From: CAZJRB01 sp964547995
Lineage (GTDB): Bacteria > Planctomycetota > Planctomycetia > Pirellulales > Thermoguttaceae
NCBI GenBank assembly: GCA_964547995.1
Contig: CAZJRB010000188.1
Location: 1 to 7,777 of the forward strand
Reading direction: 5' to 3'
DNA: 7,777 bases
Part shown: positions 1 through 6,049 of the stretch, one piece after another
Layout: every line of letters begins with the position of its first letter
Position numbering within the stretch: the stretch's first letter is position 1
Notes under the pieces: model-generated
The model's input: only the letters and a program-made list of their open reading frames with translations
Databases searched by the model: none
Told to the model about the DNA's origin: nothing
Program-made: the position numbers and the translations under genes

Positions 1-13
1 CGGATCTGAGCGG

Positions 14-37
14 GGGGCCGCCGGCAACGGCGGTCCC
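14..37. repeat. GC-rich hairpin with GCAA loop upstream of the RAYT remnant
   Basis: GGGGCCGCCG at 14-23 and CGGCGGTCCC at 28-37 pair around a GCAA loop (24-27), giving a 10-bp stem with one G-U pair. No T-tract follows, so an intrinsic terminator is not well supported. It could be a REP-type hairpin of the adjacent element, or part of an upstream gene truncated by the window edge. The structure is seen in the sequence; the role is unknown. Confidence 0.5.
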
Positions 38-49
38 TACCGCGATCAC

Positions 50-67
50 CTATTTAATGTTGACAGC
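50..67 (+). repeat. Left imperfect inverted repeat of the RAYT element
   Basis: CTATTT-AATG-TTGACAGC at 50-67 matches, in inverted orientation, CTATTT-TC-TTGACAGC read on the minus strand from 609 to 592. Fourteen bases align, split 6 + 8 by a short variable gap (4 nt here, 2 nt on the right). The similarity may continue weakly outward (ATCAC here, GTCAGAA on the right). The pair encloses the truncated transposase and all the nearby hairpin repeats, as expected of element ends. The TTGACA inside it could also serve as a -35 box for the transposase. Confidence 0.5.
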
Positions 68-381
68 ACGTGGTGAAGAGCGGAGAATGTGGGCATGCCA
101 AGGGTTGCTCGAATCGTTATACCGAACTGTCCGTATCACATTACTCAGCGTGGAAACAACCGTCAGGATGTCTTCTTCGTTGACGATGACAGGATGACGT
201 ATCTCGGGCTACTGAAGGAAGAATCGCAGAAGTACGGCCTGGCGGTCGACGGCTATTGCCTGATGACCAACCACATTCATCTGATCGCAACGCCTGAAGC
301 CGAAGAGTCGCTTGCGAAGGCGTTGGGCCGGACGCACTTTCGCTATACCCAGCACATCAACCGATTCCACAAATGCAGCGG

Positions 382-463
<82 letters not shown>

Positions 464-514
464 GCGATTCCAACCGCCGCCGGTGGGGCTTGGTTTGTCC
501 CGCTCGGCACGCTG

Positions 515-592
515 CCACACATGCCCACGGCAAGCGTGGGCATGGCACCCTGGCCACACATGCCCACGGCAAGCGTGGGCATGGCACCCTGG
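515..592. repeat. Two perfect tandem 39-bp hairpin repeats
   Basis: Bases 515-553 and 554-592 are identical 39-bp units in direct tandem. Each contains a perfect 10-bp stem CATGCCCACG / CGTGGGCATG around a GCAAG loop (stems 520-529/535-544 and 559-568/574-583), followed by GCACCCTGG. The loop and the 3' foot TGGCACCC are the same as in the second hairpin of the BIME-like unit at 433-461, although the stem sequence is different. The array ends at the right inverted repeat, only a few bases past the stop codon of the pump gene. It could act as a transcription or mRNA-stability barrier after the minus-strand operon; that is inference. Confidence 0.85.
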
Positions 593-609
593 CTGTCAAG
601 AAAATAGTT
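592..609 (-). repeat. Right imperfect inverted repeat of the RAYT element, overlapping the pump stop codon
   Basis: Read on the minus strand, this end is GAACTATTTTCTTGACAGC; its CTATTT and TTGACAGC blocks match the left repeat at 50-67. Just outside it (610-622) lies a GGGGTCA block which, from memory and unchecked, resembles sequence common beside RAYT genes. The TGA stop of the RND gene (596-598) is within this repeat, so the last codons of the pump are element sequence. Confidence 0.5.
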
Positions 610-3600
610 CTGACCCCTTTTCCGATGCCGGCTCCAAGACGTCGGGAGGGGAGACTTCGGGGAGAGCCCCCGCCTTGTCCGTGCTCGCCTTCCCTTCGGA
701 GGAAACCGCTCGCTCTCCATAGAGCGTGCGTACGAGGAGTGTTCTGGCATCGATCACAAGACTCAACAAGAGAGGTACGACGACGAGCGTGAAGAGGGTG
801 GAGCAGACCAACCCGCCGATCACGACCCCGCCCAGTCCCCGGTAGAGTTCGCTGCCTGCCCCCGGCGCCAGCACGAGCGGCATCATTCCGAAGACGCTGG
901 TCGTGGTGGTCATGAAGATCGGCCGGATTCGGGTCCTGACCGATTCGCGGATGGCCTCGCGGGGCGGCAATGCCCGGCGGACGCCCGGCTCTGTTTCGGC
1001 GATCCCCCGCATGAAGTTCAACGCCTGGTGAACCAGTAGGATCGCGTTGTTGACGACGACGCCGATCAGGATGATGAAGCCGAGCATGGTCAGCGTGTCC
1101 AACTGTTGCGTGGGGTCCAGGTATCGGACCAGCCGGAGCCCGGCGAAACCGCCCACCGTCGCCAGCGGGACGCTGAACAGGATGACAAAGGGATAGAGGA
1201 AACTCTCGAACAGGGCGGCCATCAGCAGGTAGGTAATCAGCAGGGCAAGGAAGAACCGGCTGAGGCCGACGCTGGTGAGCGACTCGAGGTTCCAGCCGTT
1301 CCAGCGTCCCAAAAGCGAGGTCCGCACCTGCGTGAGCTTGTCGGCGTTGCCCGAGAGGTTCACCTGCACGTCGGCGGCCATACCGCCTTCGAGTCGCGAC
1401 TCGGCGACGAGTTCCTCGATTCTCGCCTGGGCCTCTTCCAGGGCCGTCTCGGCCGGGGGATTGACGACGAACGTGACGGCGCGGCGCTGTTCCACCCGGC
1501 GGATCGACTGCGAGGCGTCGGCCTCAACGAAGTGGACCAGCTCGCCCAAGGGCAGGATGGTCCGGCGTCCGTCCTCTTCGGCGACGGCCAGCGGCACGCC
1601 GGCGAGTTCGTCGGGTGTCAATTCGAGCGAGGGATCGCGGATGATGACGAGGTCGATGTTGTCGCCCTCGAAGGTGAAATCGCCGACGGTTGCCCCGTCG
1701 ATCATGGCCCGGACCGCCACCGCAAGCGAGTGGACGTTCAACCCGAGTTCCTTCGCGCGGACCTGGTCGATGACGATTCGGCGTTCGGGTCCGGCCTCGT
1801 TGAAGGTCATGGGATCGCTTCGGACGGCGAACTTGGAGAACTCGCCCATGAGTTTCTTCTGGAGATGGGCGGCACTGGACTTCAGCCGCGGCATGTCGGT
1901 ACCGACGACCTCGACTTCCACCGAGTTCGAGCCGCCCGCCCTCCGCCCGAAAATCGACCCCTGGGCGGCATAGCCGTAACTGCCGGGGATCCGGTTCATC
2001 GCCCGGGTCAAGATCGACTTGACCGGCCGCACGTTGTCCGGGTCCTTGCTGATGGTGATCATGAAGACCCGGCCCCGGGAGACGACGAAAAAGAACTCGC
2101 CGAGCGCGGGGACCTCGGGGATCGGCTTGTGGGTTTGCATGTCGACCAGCGGGGCGATCGCCGTCGCCTCGCGGGAGTCTTCCGCTTCCCAGTAGGGTTG
2201 TACGGAGGCTTCCAGACGCTCAGCGACCGACGTGTTTTGTTCCAGCGAATAGCCGGGTGGATTGAACATCAACCCGAAAGTGAAGTTCTTGTTGCCGTCC
2301 GGCAAGTAGCTGGCCGGGAGCATCAGCATCCAGCTCAACCCGACGGCGACGAACGTGATTACCGTGATAACCGCCACGCGGAGCCACGCCCCGGCGAAAC
2401 TGCGGAACGTCATCAGGTGGATCAGCCGGGAGAAGGCGTTGCAGCCCCAAGACAGCAATGTGGTCAGGCCAAACAGCGAACGGACGGCCCTGCCGACGGG
2501 CCCGCGAACGGGGTGGGTTCGCAGGAACTTCGACCCGGCCGCGGGAATCACGCTGATGGACACGATCAGCGAGAGCGTCACGGCCGCGCAGATGGCCAGA
2601 GCGATGTCGTAGAAAAGCTGCCCGGTCTCCTCCTTGATGGTCAGCACGGGCGCAAACACGGCGACGGTGGTCAACGTCGAGGAGAGAATGGCGCCCCATA
2701 CCTCTTTCGTTCCGCGGTAGGCCGCTATCGAGGGCTTTTCTCCCATTGTCATGTGGCGGTCGATGTTTTCCAGCACCACGATGGCGTTGTCGACGACCAT
2801 TCCGACGGCGAAACTCAGCCCCGCCAGCGAGATGACGTTCAGATTGCGGCCCGTCAGCGTCATCACGACGAACGTTCCAATGACCGAGATCGGAATGGCC
2901 ACCGCGATGATCAAAGTCGGCCGAAGGCTGCGCAAGAACATCAGCAGGACAAGGACGGCCAGGCTTCCGCCGATCAGCAGGTTCCGTTGCACGAGTTCGA
3001 CCGCCCGGTGGATGTAGTACGTATCGTCGTAGACCAACCGCAGGCGGAGCCCGTAGCGGTCGTTTTTGAAGGACCGCAACACCCCGCCCGGCGCATTGAG
3101 ATCTTCAATCTCGCGGCGGACCTGCTGCATGATATCCAGCACGTTGGCCCCGACCTCGCGCTTGATGAAGATCGTCATCGAGGTCCTGCCCTTGCACTGG
3201 TCGAAGTGGACCTTCTTTTCCAGCGCGAGCTTGACCTCGGCGATGTCCTCGACGCGGATCGGCGCGCCGTCGTTATCGTACTTTACGACGGTTTGGCGGA
3301 GCGGATCGAGCGAATCGAACTGGCCGAGCACGCGAAACCGCACGTCCTGGCGCCCGCTGGCCATGTCGCCCGCCGACTCGTTGACGTTGTCCGACTGCAA
3401 GGCGTCCCGCAATTCCGCCGGGCTGATCCCGCGCTGGGCCAGGGCGACCGGATCGAACCGGACTTGCACTTCGTGCTCGCGCCCTCCGTAGATGCCGATC
3501 TCGGCGACCCCGGGAATCCGTTCCAGCGAAGGTTTCAGATACCGGTCGGCGTAATCGTAGAATTCGGCCGCCTCGAAGTCGGGATCGTCGGCCTGCAACA

Positions 3601-4024
3601 GGCAATAGCCGATCGCGTCGTCGCTGGCCGTGTCCGAGGCCCGAATCACCGGGCGATCGACGTCGTCGGGGTATTCCCGCACTTCGTCCAGCCGGTTGGC
3701 TACCTCCTGCAACGCGCGGGACATGTCGAAGCCGACGTTGAACTCCAGTGTAATGTTGGCTCGCCCCAATTGCGCCGTCGAAATCATCTTATACAGCCCC
3801 TGGAGGGTCTTCAGCTTCTCCTCCTGTTTCAAGAGGATCGACTCCTCAATCTCCTCGGGGCTCCTGCCCGGCCATTCCGTGCGGACCGTCACGACCGGCC
3901 GGTCCACGTCGGGCGTAAGCTGAATGGGGATCGTCGTCAGGGCAATTACCCCGAACAGGATGACCAGGATCACGCCGACGGCGACCTTTACGGGGTTGTC
4001 GATCGCAAAACGAATCGGGTCCAC
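596..4024 (-). CDS. RND-family efflux transporter, inner-membrane subunit (AcrB/HAE-like)
   Basis: A proton-driven antiporter of the resistance-nodulation-division superfamily, expected to work as a trimer with the adjacent adaptor and an outer-membrane channel. Residue numbers are from the GTG at 4024 (1142 aa). TM1 is at about 11-33, the first periplasmic porter domain at about 35-340, TM2-TM6 at about 347-495, TM7 at about 549-570, the second periplasmic domain to about 915, and TM8-TM12 at about 921-1092. Recognisable blocks are TEWPGRSPEEIE (49-60), GMVVDNAIVVLENI (408-421) and GVVVNNAILLVH (988-999). In TM4, D412 is present but the second Asp of AcrB (D408) is N413. In TM10, the AcrB Lys940 position is N992. 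This DN/NN pattern occurs in many HAE-type pumps outside the AcrB group, so the substrate cannot be inferred. The protein is longer than the usual 1030-1050 aa because of a hydrophilic C-terminal tail after about residue 1095; its last eight residues are encoded by the abutting mobile element. The start is chosen as GTG 4024, since AGGAGG at 4032-4037 is 7 nt upstream, whereas an in-frame TTG at 4030 is only 1 nt from it. Confidence 0.95.
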   Translation of the reverse strand: MDPIRFAIDNPVKVAVGVILVILFGVIALTTIPIQLTPDVDRPVVTVRTEWPGRSPEEIEESILLKQEEKLKTLQGLYKMISTAQLGRANITLEFNVGFDMSRALQEVANRLDEVREYPDDVDRPVIRASDTASDDAIGYCLLQADDPDFEAAEFYDYADRYLKPSLERIPGVAEIGIYGGREHEVQVRFDPVALAQRGISPAELRDALQSDNVNESAGDMASGRQDVRFRVLGQFDSLDPLRQTVVKYDNDGAPIRVEDIAEVKLALEKKVHFDQCKGRTSMTIFIKREVGANVLDIMQQVRREIEDLNAPGGVLRSFKNDRYGLRLRLVYDDTYYIHRAVELVQRNLLIGGSLAVLVLLMFLRSLRPTLIIAVAIPISVIGTFVVMTLTGRNLNVISLAGLSFAVGMVVDNAIVVLENIDRHMTMGEKPSIAAYRGTKEVWGAILSSTLTTVAVFAPVLTIKEETGQLFYDIALAICAAVTLSLIVSISVIPAAGSKFLRTHPVRGPVGRAVRSLFGLTTLLSWGCNAFSRLIHLMTFRSFAGAWLRVAVITVITFVAVGLSWMLMLPASYLPDGNKNFTFGLMFNPPGYSLEQNTSVAERLEASVQPYWEAEDSREATAIAPLVDMQTHKPIPEVPALGEFFFVVSRGRVFMITISKDPDNVRPVKSILTRAMNRIPGSYGYAAQGSIFGRRAGGSNSVEVEVVGTDMPRLKSSAAHLQKKLMGEFSKFAVRSDPMTFNEAGPERRIVIDQVRAKELGLNVHSLAVAVRAMIDGATVGDFTFEGDNIDLVIIRDPSLELTPDELAGVPLAVAEEDGRRTILPLGELVHFVEADASQSIRRVEQRRAVTFVVNPPAETALEEAQARIEELVAESRLEGGMAADVQVNLSGNADKLTQVRTSLLGRWNGWNLESLTSVGLSRFFLALLITYLLMAALFESFLYPFVILFSVPLATVGGFAGLRLVRYLDPTQQLDTLTMLGFIILIGVVVNNAILLVHQALNFMRGIAETEPGVRRALPPREAIRESVRTRIRPIFMTTTTSVFGMMPLVLAPGAGSELYRGLGGVVIGGLVCSTLFTLVVVPLLLSLVIDARTLLVRTLYGERAVSSEGKASTDKAGALPEVSPPDVLEPASEKGSELFS

Positions 4025-4026
4025 GG

Positions 4027-5352
4027 TCAACCCTCCTGCCGGTTCGCCGGACCGCCGGGCGCCTTCGCCGGGGCGGTCGGAGATGCTTGCCGCACGGCTC
4101 CCTCCCGTTCGGCGACGTTCCCGGGTTTGCCGCCCAGCGTGATGATGCGGACCGGCTGGCCCGGCATCAGTCGCTCGGCGCCTTCCACCACTACCCGCGT
4201 CCCGGCCGTCAGCAGCTTACGTCCCTTGTCGGTTTCGGGTTCGACGGCATACTCGTCTTGCACTCGGGCGCTGATCGTCACGGGCACGGGATGGACTTCG
4301 GCATCCCGACCATCGTCTCCGGTCACGGCAACCCAAACGGTCGAGCCGTCGGGACGCACCAATACGGCGTCCTTGGAAACGACCAGGGCCTCTGTTTCCG
4401 GCCCGGTGGCGATGGAAGCGGTCACGCTCATCCCGACCTTCAGCCGACCGCCTTGATCGTCGAGCCGCACCCGGACGGGGAACGTCCGCGACGCCGTGGG
4501 GCCGTAGGGAGTCAGCGAAACGACCTTCCCGGGGACCTCTTCCGCCAGGGGATCGATACGAATCGGCAGGACCTGCCCGACGTCGATCCGATTGATCGCG
4601 GACTCGGGAACCATGAGCATGGCGTCGACCTGCCCGCGGGAAACGACGTCGACGATCGGAGTGCCCGGGGAAACGTGTCCGCCCAGCTCGGCGTGTTTGG
4701 CGACGACGGCGCCGTCGAACGGGGCAAGAATGGCGGACCGGTTGATACGTTCGCTTTCTTCCTCGACGGCCACCTTGGCCTGGGCCAGGTTGGCCTGCAA
4801 TTCGGCCACCGTGGCCTGCTGCGATTCAAGTTCGCTCTGCGGGATGACCTTCTTGCCGGTCAATTGCTTGTGCCGCTCCAACTCGAGCAGCTCGTATTTC
4901 AGCTTCGCCTCGGTGGACATAACCTGGGCCCGGCAGCGTTCCAGGGCAAAACGGCTCCAGACGTCGTCGATCTGGGCGAGAACCGTCTTGCCGGCGGTCA
5001 CCGGCGTTCCCTCTTCGACCGGCAGGCCGATGATCTTCCCGGTCACCTCGCTGGCAACCGTCACCATGCGGACTTCGATGAGTCGGCCGATGATCGGCCG
5101 CCGCGGCTGAATGGTCTTTCTCTGGGCCGTGTCCACCCGGATCAGGGCCGGCGGAGGCCCGGCGTCGGGTTGGCTGCTTTGCGGGCGGATGCGATGCAGT
5201 TGCTCTTGAAGGAACTCGGGGGCTTCCATTTGCCGGCTCGCGCCGCGCCACACCGCCCACCCGCCGACAAACCCGCCCAGCAACAACGCGCTGAGACTCA
5301 AGGAACCGACCAGCACCCACTGTCTTTGACGCGAAGGATTCATGTTCTCCAT
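4027..5352 (-). CDS. RND efflux periplasmic adaptor (membrane fusion protein, HlyD/AcrA-like)
   Basis: Periplasmic adaptor that should link the RND pump to an outer-membrane channel. Numbered from ATG 5352 (441 aa): a short basic N-terminus and one hydrophobic segment (12-34, WVLVGSLSLSALLLGGFVGGW); no lipobox cysteine, so it is probably an uncleaved membrane anchor. The lipoyl/barrel-sandwich domain is split into TVASEVTGKIIGLPVEEGTPV (98-118) and ILAPFDGAVVAKHAELGGHV (208-227). Between the halves is a helical hairpin of about 70 residues (130-203) rich in Glu, Gln, Ala and Leu (ELESQQATVAELQANLAQAK). A beta-barrel domain (about 240-315) with KVGMSVTASI and a membrane-proximal domain follow, and a Pro/Ala/Gly-rich tail (about 410-441) closes the protein. 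Length and order are normal for the family. The start is uncertain: ATG 5352, ATG 5343 (GGAG only 3 nt upstream) and GTG 5391 are all in frame; 5352 keeps the short basic N-terminus. First gene of the operon. Confidence 0.93.
   Translation of the reverse strand: MENMNPSRQRQWVLVGSLSLSALLLGGFVGGWAVWRGASRQMEAPEFLQEQLHRIRPQSSQPDAGPPPALIRVDTAQRKTIQPRRPIIGRLIEVRMVTVASEVTGKIIGLPVEEGTPVTAGKTVLAQIDDVWSRFALERCRAQVMSTEAKLKYELLELERHKQLTGKKVIPQSELESQQATVAELQANLAQAKVAVEEESERINRSAILAPFDGAVVAKHAELGGHVSPGTPIVDVVSRGQVDAMLMVPESAINRIDVGQVLPIRIDPLAEEVPGKVVSLTPYGPTASRTFPVRVRLDDQGGRLKVGMSVTASIATGPETEALVVSKDAVLVRPDGSTVWVAVTGDDGRDAEVHPVPVTISARVQDEYAVEPETDKGRKLLTAGTRVVVEGAERLMPGQPVRIITLGGKPGNVAEREGAVRQASPTAPAKAPGGPANRQEG
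4032..4037 (-). promoter_or_regulatory. Shine-Dalgarno site deciding the RND start, inside the adaptor gene
   Basis: On the minus strand AGGAGG ends 7 nt before GTG 4024 and 1 nt before TTG 4030. The adaptor stop TGA is at 4029-4027, between them. The site therefore supports GTG initiation two bases after the adaptor stop, a standard geometry for translational coupling. If TTG were used, the genes would overlap by TTGA, with an implausibly short spacer. Confidence 0.65.
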
Positions 5353-5405
5353 ATTTGTAGGACTCGATTGTGCAATTCGGGGCGAGAACACCTTTCCGCT
5401 CGTCC

Positions 5406-5434
5406 TTGACAGAAGACTATTGGTTAGATAGCCT
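5406..5434 (+). promoter_or_regulatory. Candidate promoter of the marR-type gene
   Basis: TTGACA (5406-5411), a 17-nt spacer, then TAGCCT (5429-5434), a perfect -35 with a weak -10. The -10 lies in the palindrome at 5420-5440, so the regulator could repress itself. An alternative on the same strand is TTGGTT (5420-5425), 17 nt, GATTAT (5443-5448), with the palindrome at its -35/spacer. The leader would be about 95-105 nt in either case. Confidence 0.4.
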
Positions 5435-5440
5435 AACTAA
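5420..5440. promoter_or_regulatory. Likely MarR operator palindrome
   Basis: A 21-bp imperfect palindrome centred on 5430, with 7 of 10 positions matching per arm. Its core is GTTAG-ATAGC-CTAAC (5423-5437). The size and TTAG...CTAA half-sites resemble operators of MarR/SlyA-type winged-helix dimers. It covers the expected transcription start of the pump operon (about 5437) and the -10 of the candidate regulator promoter, so one bound dimer could block both. No second copy of comparable quality was found in the intergenic region. Confidence 0.6.
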
Positions 5441-5443
5441 TTG

Positions 5444-5472
5444 ATTATCCACTCGGCTTGCGGTCCGGTCAA
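5444..5472 (-). promoter_or_regulatory. Sigma-70-type promoter of the adaptor-RND operon
   Basis: Read on the minus strand: TTGACC (5472-5467), a 17-nt spacer, then GATAAT (5449-5444). Each box is one base off consensus and the spacing is ideal. Transcription would start near 5437, inside the palindrome at 5420-5440, leaving a leader of about 85 nt before ATG 5352. The position fits repression by the divergent MarR protein. Confidence 0.65.
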
Positions 5473-5542
5473 CTCTGCCAACCGTTTCCAATCCCCGGCC
5501 ACTCCTTGCTAGGCATGGCTGCGTAACACTAACGAGGGATGC

Positions 5543-6028
5543 ATGACCCGAAACGCCCGGATTTCCCTGAACGAGCAGGTCGCCTTTATCCAGGAGACGG
5601 AAAGCCGGCTGTTCCATCGCTGGCGCATGCTCTGGGAGAGGTCCCAATCGGGCCGGCACAATGACCCGCTGAAGCAGTTGACCAGCTCGCAGTTTCACAC
5701 CGTCATGGTCGTACACCATGAAAAGGAGGTGACGATCAGCCGGCTTGCGGAACTCCAGGGGGTGTCCAAGCCTTCGGCGTCCGTCAAGGTGGAACGCCTG
5801 GTGGCCAAGGGGGCACTCGTCCGCCGGTTGGATGCGGACGACCGCCGCAGGACGATCATCCGCGTGTCGCCGAGATACGAGGCCTATCTGGACGAGTCGA
5901 TCAAGTCCATGCGCCGGCACCGGACGATGCTGGCCCAAAAGATCGGCCCCGGCGCCGTGCGAAAATGGTACGATGCCATGAATCGCGTCCGCGAGGTCTT
6001 CGAAGCGGAAGAGGACGGAGCCGGTTGA
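5543..6028 (+). CDS. MarR-family transcriptional regulator
   Basis: A 161-residue winged helix-turn-helix protein of normal MarR length, expected to bind DNA as a dimer formed by its N- and C-terminal helices. The DNA-binding part is at about 60-110: TISRLAELQGVSKPSAS (helices 2-3), then VKVERLVAKGALVRR (recognition helix and turn into the wing), then the wing with the family signature D97-A-D-D-R-R. The N-terminal helix region (8-35) and C-terminal helices (112-155) would form the dimer interface and ligand pocket. ATG 5543 is preceded by GAGG (5534-5537) at 5 nt. It is divergent from the adaptor-RND operon, with the operator-like palindrome in the shared 190-bp intergenic region, so it is probably the local repressor, relieved by a pump substrate or related small molecule. 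The ligand cannot be read from the sequence. Its 3' end overlaps the stem of a hairpin shared with the convergent lipoprotein gene. Confidence 0.93.
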   Translation: MTRNARISLNEQVAFIQETESRLFHRWRMLWERSQSGRHNDPLKQLTSSQFHTVMVVHHEKEVTISRLAELQGVSKPSASVKVERLVAKGALVRRLDADDRRRTIIRVSPRYEAYLDESIKSMRRHRTMLAQKIGPGAVRKWYDAMNRVREVFEAEEDGAG

Positions 6029-6049
6029 CGTGCAAGACGCAACCGGCTC
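6018..6049. terminator. Hairpin shared by the two convergent genes
   Basis: GAGCCGGTTG (6018-6027) pairs perfectly with CAACCGGCTC (6040-6049). After a bulged A, a further CGT/ACG pairing closes a 5-nt loop. The stem contains the stop codons of both the MarR gene (6026-6028) and the convergent lipoprotein gene (6050-6048). There is no strong T-tract on either side (ACTTTCCCC on the plus strand, CGTCCTCTTCC on the minus), so it is either a weak bidirectional terminator or a 3'-end protecting hairpin. Confidence 0.55.

Noticed and set aside
2..76. Open frame from the window edge to TGA at 74-76 (ending GPYRDHLFNVDSTW), possibly the C-terminus of an upstream gene
   Set aside because: Only 24 codons are visible, no family is recognisable, and its second half would be the element's left inverted repeat. 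It may still be real; the upstream sequence is needed.
60..88. Promoter for the RAYT remnant (TTGACA 60-65, 17 nt, GAGAAT 83-88)
   Set aside because: Transcription would start at the ATG at 95, requiring a leaderless message although a GGAG ribosome site is present upstream; too speculative to list as a feature.
515..592. CRISPR array
   Set aside because: The 39-bp units are directly abutting with no spacers, and each is a self-complementary hairpin; this is a tandem REP-like repeat.
1106..4456. A 1116-residue open frame on the plus strand, antisense to the pump and adaptor genes
   Set aside because: Composition is dominated by D, H, R, Q and G without hydrophobic or domain pattern. It is the antisense shadow of GC-rich codons; the minus-strand proteins are unmistakable RND and adaptor families.
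4087..5409. A 440-residue plus-strand frame antisense to the adaptor gene
   Set aside because: Same shadow effect; no recognisable domain, and it runs against the operon promoter and start region.
5417..5938. A 173-residue minus-strand frame across the marR gene
   Set aside because: Shadow of the MarR reading frame; it would also cross the divergent promoters.
6028..6039. GCAAG loop in the convergent-gene hairpin, matching the loop of the REP-like hairpins
   Set aside because: The stem is unrelated and the TGGCACCC foot is absent; a 5-base match is expected by chance.
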